DNA of 64,000 nt, taken from positions 124,001 to 188,000 of the forward strand of contig NZ_JAFICC010000011.1 in NCBI RefSeq assembly GCF_017833415.1, in the 5' to 3' direction. Below, piece by piece: positions 59,461 to 64,000 of this stretch. Below the pieces are notes generated by a model. The model made no database searches. It was not told the origin of the DNA and saw nothing but the letters and a program-made list of their open reading frames with translations. Position 1 is the first letter of the stretch. Every line of letters starts with the position of its first letter. Origin of the DNA: Flavobacterium sp. 1355 (GTDB lineage: Bacteria; Bacteroidota; Bacteroidia; Flavobacteriales; Flavobacteriaceae). The translations under genes were made by a program, and so were the position numbers.

Positions 59461-59564
59461 AGGAAAGTCTAAAATTAAGGGCTGCATAAAACATCAGGCG
59501 TATATTAATTTTAATATGCGCTTTTTTATTATTTTTATAATACACCAATCATCAACATCACACT

Positions 59565-59951
59565 ATGAACGGAATTTTACTTCTGAGAATCGCTGTAGCT
59601 CTAATCCTTCTTACTCATTCTGTTTTCGGAATGTTTAATAATGGTATAAATGATTTTGGCAATTTGTATTTGAATCAAATTGGGTTTGCTCCTTTTGGAG
59701 TTTTTCTGGCATGGTCAATAAAAATTTCCCATGTTGTGGCAGCACTATTGTTGCTTTTTAATACATATATCAAGCCTGCAGGATTCGTGACTATATTCAT
59801 ACTTGTAATGGGAATAATCCTGGTTCATTTTCAGGAAGGATGGTTTGTTGTTGGCGGGGGAAGAAATGGTGTTGAATATAATTTTTTATTGATTATAGTT
59901 CTATTAGTTATAATGTATCCGAATGGATTTAAGAAAATACAGCCACATTAA
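59565..59951 (+). CDS. DoxX-family membrane protein
   Basis: A 128-residue protein with four hydrophobic helices: LLLRIAVALILLTHSVFGMFNNG at the start, FAPFGVFLAWSIKISHVVAALLLLFN, FVTIFILVMGIILVHF and YNFLLIIVLLVIMYP. The opening and GxxNG glycine motif fit DoxX. A second, unrelated-looking DoxX-type gene is at 2846. Neighbour of the anti-sigma gene, 104 bp apart. Confidence 0.78.
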   Translation: MNGILLLRIAVALILLTHSVFGMFNNGINDFGNLYLNQIGFAPFGVFLAWSIKISHVVAALLLLFNTYIKPAGFVTIFILVMGIILVHFQEGWFVVGGGRNGVEYNFLLIIVLLVIMYPNGFKKIQPH

Positions 59952-59970
59952 TACAATTTAAAAGTATATT

Positions 59971-60014
59971 TCAAAGAAAAAAGGTTCAACTTTAGCTGAA
60001 CCTTTTTTCTTTGA
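59971..60014. terminator. Bidirectional terminator between DoxX-family and ccsBA genes
   Basis: A perfect 18-bp stem: TCAAAGAAAAAAGGTTCA (59971-59988) and its complement (59997-60014), with an 8-nt loop. Confidence 0.9.
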
Positions 60015-60022
60015 ATTAATTT

Positions 60023-63000
60023 TTATTTTTTGCTTTTATAATGTTTGCGGTAACTAGGATATGTTATAGCGCCGATAATGGCAATTGCGCCTAAAGAGTA
60101 ATAAATCCAGTTTAGAGAATGTGCTTCCCCGCTTGCGTATGAATGCAGCCCCACCAAGTGGAAATTTACTCCATAATAGGTAAATAAAATCGAAATAAAA
60201 GCAAACATACTCATTAGGTTAAAGAACCATTTTCCGCGCAATGCAGGAACAAATCTGGCGTGAATTACAAATCCGTAAACCATAATAGAGATTAATGCCC
60301 AGGTTTCTTTTGGATCCCATCCCCAGTAACGTCCCCAGCTTTCGTTTGCCCATTGTCCACCCAAAAAGTTTCCAATTGTAAGCATAATCAAACCAATAGT
60401 CAATGCCATTTCGTTGATATAAGTGATTTCCTTGACATGTAAACTCATTTTGGCCTTGTTCTTACCATTAGTAAAGAAAATCAAGATCAAAGCCACAAAA
60501 CCTAAAATCATTCCCAGTGCAAACGGGCCATAACTTGCAACAATTACTGCAACGTGAATCATTAACCAGTAAGAATTAAGGACAGGCTGTAAATTGGCAA
60601 TTTCCGGATCAATCCAGTTCATGTATGCCGCCATCAAAATCATAGCCGTTACAAATGCAGATGACGCTACAGTAAGTTTTGATTTTCTGTCAAAAGCCAA
60701 ACCAAAGAACATGGTAGCCCATGCCACATAAACAATAGATTCATAGGCATTACTCCATGGCGCGTGACCAGAAATATACCAACGTGCCACTAATCCTAAA
60801 GTGTGCAATGCAAATAGAAGCCCGATAATAACGTGAAAAACATTTACGGTAATACGAAGCCATTTTTTTTCAAAAAAGATATTTACAATCGTAAAAATTA
60901 GCATCAAAATAGAAGCGGTGATATACCAATATGGCAATACCTTAAAAACATCATATTTATTGTATGCAATTTCAGCATCAATTTTATCTTCGCTTGGACG
61001 AACTTTACTTCCAAATTTCTTTTGAAAACCATTGATACTTTCGACCAGATTATCAGCAGTGCTAAAATCTTTCGAAATAGAACCATTGTTTAATGCACTA
61101 AAGTATAAAGGCAAAATTTGTTTTACATAAGTAGAATCCATTCCCTTAAATCCTGCATTTTCGCGCTCTAAAAACGAAACCCATTTATTATTCGGATCAT
61201 TTGGGATCGGGAATATTTTTAGAATGCTTCCACTCAAAGCAGATTCCATTAAATTAACTTTTTTATCTGTTTCTATAAAATCTTTCTCAAACTGATTTGG
61301 ATTTGCTGCCTTGTAAGCTTCATCCAAATAAGGAGATAATTTATAGTTTCCATTTTCATCAAAAAACTTAACAAATGGGGCAAATTTTGCTTCTTTGTCA
61401 ATTCCGATAATTTTTCTGATACTGTCATTTCCTGATTTAATATAAATAATAGGAATCTGAATCCATACCTGAGCATATTGTGTCATGGACAAGAAAACTT
61501 GATCAGAATTCATTCCGTTATACTTATCACTGTGGCTTACTTTTCGAAGTAATTCAGAAGAAAACGTATTAATAGGTTTCATTCTTCCTCCTGCATCCTG
61601 TATAATCAGGCGTCCAAACTTTGCAGCATGTGCTTCCGGCGCTTTATAAATTGTCAATAACGAATCTAATTGTTTCTGACTTGGCGGTGCGGTGACATGA
61701 TTAGCGTGATCGTTTGGATCTGTAGTATGATTGTGTTCGTGATCGTGAGAGTGAACATGTGGTGTTTGCTGAGCAAAACTGTTTAGACTCAACAATAAAA
61801 CAAGAATTGTAATTAGTTTTTCTTTTTTCTTTGTCACATTGTTTAATTTGCGTTTTAAATCGGCAAAACGAGAATGTTTTGTAAACATAATCGCCATTAA
61901 ACCAAAAAACAACATAAAATATCCTAAGTAAGTGATAGAAGTTCCCCAGAAATCATGGTTTACAGATAAAACTGTACCTTTTTCGTCCGGATCAAATGAA
62001 GATTGAAAGAAACGGTATCCTTTATGATCCAAAACGTGATTCATATAGATATCTGCATCAAAAGTTTCTGTAGAATCCTGAACGGTTACTTTACTTTCAA
62101 AAGCAGAATAACTTTTTTCTGTTCCGGGATATTTTGTAGCGATAAAGTCATTCAGTTTTATTTTAAAAGGCAAAACATATGCTTTACTTCCGTAGAATAG
62201 TGAATATTCGATATTACCGATCTTAACCGTTTTTGGTTCACCAATACTTCCTTTAGATCCCAAAAGTGTTACTTCTTTTTCCTGGCCTTCTGCCTTTACT
62301 TTTACAATTAAGGCATCTGTATGGCTTTTAGCTTTATAATCATTGTTAGATTCATACGCTACAACTCCTCTCATAGCGGGGTCAGGGAACACAATTCTTA
62401 TGTCTCCAATGCTATAAAGTGAACGCATCATCAAAGGCTGTACATCATCTTTGGTAACTTTACCTTCAAATTTATCGGCCATTCTCATAAAATTTCCTTC
62501 AAATGGCGTCTGAATCGTGTATTTCTCTCCGGTTGTATTGATGTTTATAGCACCGTCTGTAGGTTTGTTAAGAGCAAATAAAACGTTGTGAATATTCTGA
62601 ACTTCTCCTTCTTTCAGAAAATGTTCTTCACGTCCGCCGGCACCTGCCTCAACCAGCTTAAGGTATAAAGTCCCTTTTGGATCTGGTTTTACCACCTCTT
62701 TGGCTCCCATAAGATAGTTTTGATAAGTTACTTCAAAAGGAGTTTCATCAAATTTACCTGAGATCCTAAAATCATTATTTGTAACTGGTGATAACAAAAG
62801 ACTTTTCTCAAAAACCCTGCGTTTCATTTCACCTTTATATTCCCCGTCAACAAAAACGGTTAAAAATGTTTTATCAGAATATATTTGATTTTCAGCAGCG
62901 CCTTCACGGATTGGCATCATGCCTTCATAACTGATATATCGTGTTATCCCCGCTCCTACAAGAATAAAAATAAAGGAAATGTGTAATAAAAGAGTTGCCC

Positions 63001-63229
63001 ATTTTTCCTTTTTTAGTAATTGGTAACGTTTAATATTTCCGATAAAATTGATCACAAAAAAGACCATTATCGCTTCGAACCACCAGGTATTGTATATTAG
63101 AATTCGGGCCGTATCGGTATTGTATTTACTTTCTATAAAAGTTCCGATACCCATTGCTAATGCAAATGTTAAAAAAAGAACGGCCATTAATCTTGTAGAA
63201 AACAAAAAAGAGAATATTTTTTTATCCAT
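60023..63229 (-). CDS. ccsA: Cytochrome c biogenesis fusion protein CcsB-CcsA (ResB-ResC)
   Basis: A 1068-residue fusion for haem delivery and attachment to apocytochrome c in the periplasm. The N-terminal ResB-like half has three TM helices near the start (LMAVLFLTFALAMGIGTFIE, WWFEAIMVFFVINFIGNI, LLLHISFIFILVGAGI) and a periplasmic loop. In the middle (about residue 470-510) a signal-like segment LITILVLLLSLNSFAQQ precedes a His-rich stretch HVHSHDHEHNHTTDPNDHANH. The CcsA half has about seven TMs with the haem motif SWGRYWGWDPKETWALI. The ATG at 63229 fits; the longer frame has 20 extra residues. Confidence 0.9.
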   Translation of the reverse strand: MDKKIFSFLFSTRLMAVLFLTFALAMGIGTFIESKYNTDTARILIYNTWWFEAIMVFFVINFIGNIKRYQLLKKEKWATLLLHISFIFILVGAGITRYISYEGMMPIREGAAENQIYSDKTFLTVFVDGEYKGEMKRRVFEKSLLLSPVTNNDFRISGKFDETPFEVTYQNYLMGAKEVVKPDPKGTLYLKLVEAGAGGREEHFLKEGEVQNIHNVLFALNKPTDGAININTTGEKYTIQTPFEGNFMRMADKFEGKVTKDDVQPLMMRSLYSIGDIRIVFPDPAMRGVVAYESNNDYKAKSHTDALIVKVKAEGQEKEVTLLGSKGSIGEPKTVKIGNIEYSLFYGSKAYVLPFKIKLNDFIATKYPGTEKSYSAFESKVTVQDSTETFDADIYMNHVLDHKGYRFFQSSFDPDEKGTVLSVNHDFWGTSITYLGYFMLFFGLMAIMFTKHSRFADLKRKLNNVTKKKEKLITILVLLLSLNSFAQQTPHVHSHDHEHNHTTDPNDHANHVTAPPSQKQLDSLLTIYKAPEAHAAKFGRLIIQDAGGRMKPINTFSSELLRKVSHSDKYNGMNSDQVFLSMTQYAQVWIQIPIIYIKSGNDSIRKIIGIDKEAKFAPFVKFFDENGNYKLSPYLDEAYKAANPNQFEKDFIETDKKVNLMESALSGSILKIFPIPNDPNNKWVSFLERENAGFKGMDSTYVKQILPLYFSALNNGSISKDFSTADNLVESINGFQKKFGSKVRPSEDKIDAEIAYNKYDVFKVLPYWYITASILMLIFTIVNIFFEKKWLRITVNVFHVIIGLLFALHTLGLVARWYISGHAPWSNAYESIVYVAWATMFFGLAFDRKSKLTVASSAFVTAMILMAAYMNWIDPEIANLQPVLNSYWLMIHVAVIVASYGPFALGMILGFVALILIFFTNGKNKAKMSLHVKEITYINEMALTIGLIMLTIGNFLGGQWANESWGRYWGWDPKETWALISIMVYGFVIHARFVPALRGKWFFNLMSMFAFISILFTYYGVNFHLVGLHSYASGEAHSLNWIYYSLGAIAIIGAITYPSYRKHYKSKK

Positions 63230-63411
63230 TTTTGAGGAATTACATTGTATAAAAGTGCCACAAAAGTACTTAAAAATGTTGAGTTGCAATATTTATGATT
63301 TGTTAATAAAAACCAAAAAGATAACCTACAATTTTTCTGAATTTCTTAAAAATGACAGTCTTTATTATCTTTATAACAAATTAGAATAATTTCTATTAAA
63401 AATATTTTTAT

Positions 63412-63433
63412 TAGATTTGTGTAATCGATTACA
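63412..63433 (+). promoter_or_regulatory. Promoter -7 box with LacI-type operator of the GH28 gene
   Basis: TAGATTTG (63412-63419) is a perfect -7 element. Directly after it, TGTAATCGATTACA (63420-63433) is a perfect palindrome fitting the LacI-family operator pattern TGnAAnCGnTTnCA. The operator sits over the transcription start, so repression relieved by a sugar is the likely mode. The regulator gene is not in the window. Confidence 0.65.
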
Positions 63434-63468
63434 AATCATTGTAAAAGATAAAACTAACTAAAACCAAC

Positions 63469-64000
63469 ATGCCGAAAATGAAACTAAAATCAATTTATTG
63501 GTTATCCATAACTTTTTCTTTTTTGATAACCGGTTGTTCTAAAAATGTTATCGCAAATACCTCAGGACCTGTCAATACATACAAAAATGTAGCATTTTCT
63601 ATGCAAAAGGTTAATGAACCACATATCCCTAATAATACAGTTTCAATTAAGGATTTTGGTGCTGTAAATGGCGGTTATGTCTTAAATACAAAAGCTTTTG
63701 CAGATGCCATAGAGGCTGTATCAAAAAAAGGCGGCGGAAAAGTAATTATCCCACCCGGAATCTGGCTTACGGGACCTATTATTCTAAAAAGCAATATAGA
63801 ATTGCATGCAGAAACCGGTGCTTTAATAAAATTTTCTACAGACAAAAAATTATATCCGATTATAGAAACCAGTTTTGAAGGACTGAATACATGGCGATGT
63901 ATTTCTCCTATATATGGCAAAAACCTAGAGAATGTTGCCTTTACAGGAAAAGGTGTCTGGGACGGATCAGGAGAAGCCTGGAGACAGGTAAAGAAGAGTA
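63469..64000 (+). CDS. Glycoside hydrolase family 28 (polygalacturonase-like), 5' part
   Basis: The ATG at 63469 opens a frame to the window end (177 codons). It starts with a lipoprotein signal (LSITFSFLITGC, lipobox ITGC). The mature part has the GH28 N-terminal pattern: VSIKDFGAVNGGYVLNTKAFADAIEAVSKKGGGKVIIPPG, then WLTGPIILKSNIELHAETGALIKFS, WRCISPIYG and VAFTGKGVWDGSGEAWRQVKK. The catalytic Asp residues lie beyond the window. It likely cuts pectin or a related polysaccharide. Confidence 0.88.
   Translation, partial: MPKMKLKSIYWLSITFSFLITGCSKNVIANTSGPVNTYKNVAFSMQKVNEPHIPNNTVSIKDFGAVNGGYVLNTKAFADAIEAVSKKGGGKVIIPPGIWLTGPIILKSNIELHAETGALIKFSTDKKLYPIIETSFEGLNTWRCISPIYGKNLENVAFTGKGVWDGSGEAWRQVKKS

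Overview
The window is chromosomal DNA from a member of the Bacteroidota, most probably a Flavobacterium or a close relative. The evidence is low GC, a TonB-dependent receptor of the Bacteroidota barrel family, a CcsB-CcsA fusion, a short SpeA, and repeated use of the Bacteroidota -7 promoter element TAnnTTTG instead of an E. coli-type -10. There is no prophage, insertion sequence, CRISPR array or rRNA operon. One tRNA (Val, UAC) is present. Functions were assigned by reading protein motifs; no database search was run.

Layout. 1-1080 is the end of an outer-membrane receptor. 2049-4410 is an operon of an ArsR repressor with SRPBCC, DoxX-like, DUF1801/YdeI and DUF4256 proteins. 4513-8763 holds two parallel modules, each pairing a short-chain dehydrogenase with a regulator (AraC type; Crp/Fnr type). 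8884-14361 holds a siderophore-interacting flavoprotein with its AraC neighbour, methionine aminopeptidase and a PQQ-propeller protein. 14672-16571 holds a tRNA 3'-end relic, a divergent secreted-protein/membrane-regulator pair and tRNA-Val. 16833-23993 holds an ABC exporter, proline dehydrogenase, an O-antigen-ligase/TPR protein and aroB. 24051-27186 is a polyamine cluster (arginine-rich small ORF, speA, a deoxyhypusine-synthase homologue, an acidic-tailed protein). 27306-34403 holds recQ, dinB-like, ppc, an Lrp regulator and an M14 peptidase. 34716-40488 holds an XRE regulator and a mixed run of enzymes and small secreted proteins. 40667-43806 holds redox genes (msrA, selO, ypdA-like). 45093-54144 carries menaquinone genes menC, menA, menB and menD interleaved with other genes. 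54310-63229 holds a thioredoxin-like protein, a GNAT protein, a glutathione peroxidase, a sigma/anti-sigma pair, a DoxX-like protein and ccsBA. From 63469 a GH28 pectinase begins and runs off the end.

The strongest non-coding signals are operators that the promoters make interpretable: two tandem ArsR-type sites around a -7 box (2005-2045); two copies of a TTTGCCA-NN-TGGCAAA palindrome, each exactly 21 bp from a similar -7-like box in front of the Crp/Fnr gene and its neighbouring SDR gene; six copies of GTTTAC-N4-GTAAAC between the M14 peptidase and the XRE gene; a LacI-type operator in front of the pectinase; and a 14-bp direct repeat spaced 21 bp in front of a membrane-anchored winged-helix regulator. 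Two copies of a dispersed hairpin repeat (38830-38918 and 47505-47582) and a candidate small RNA (about 56940-57060) are also described.
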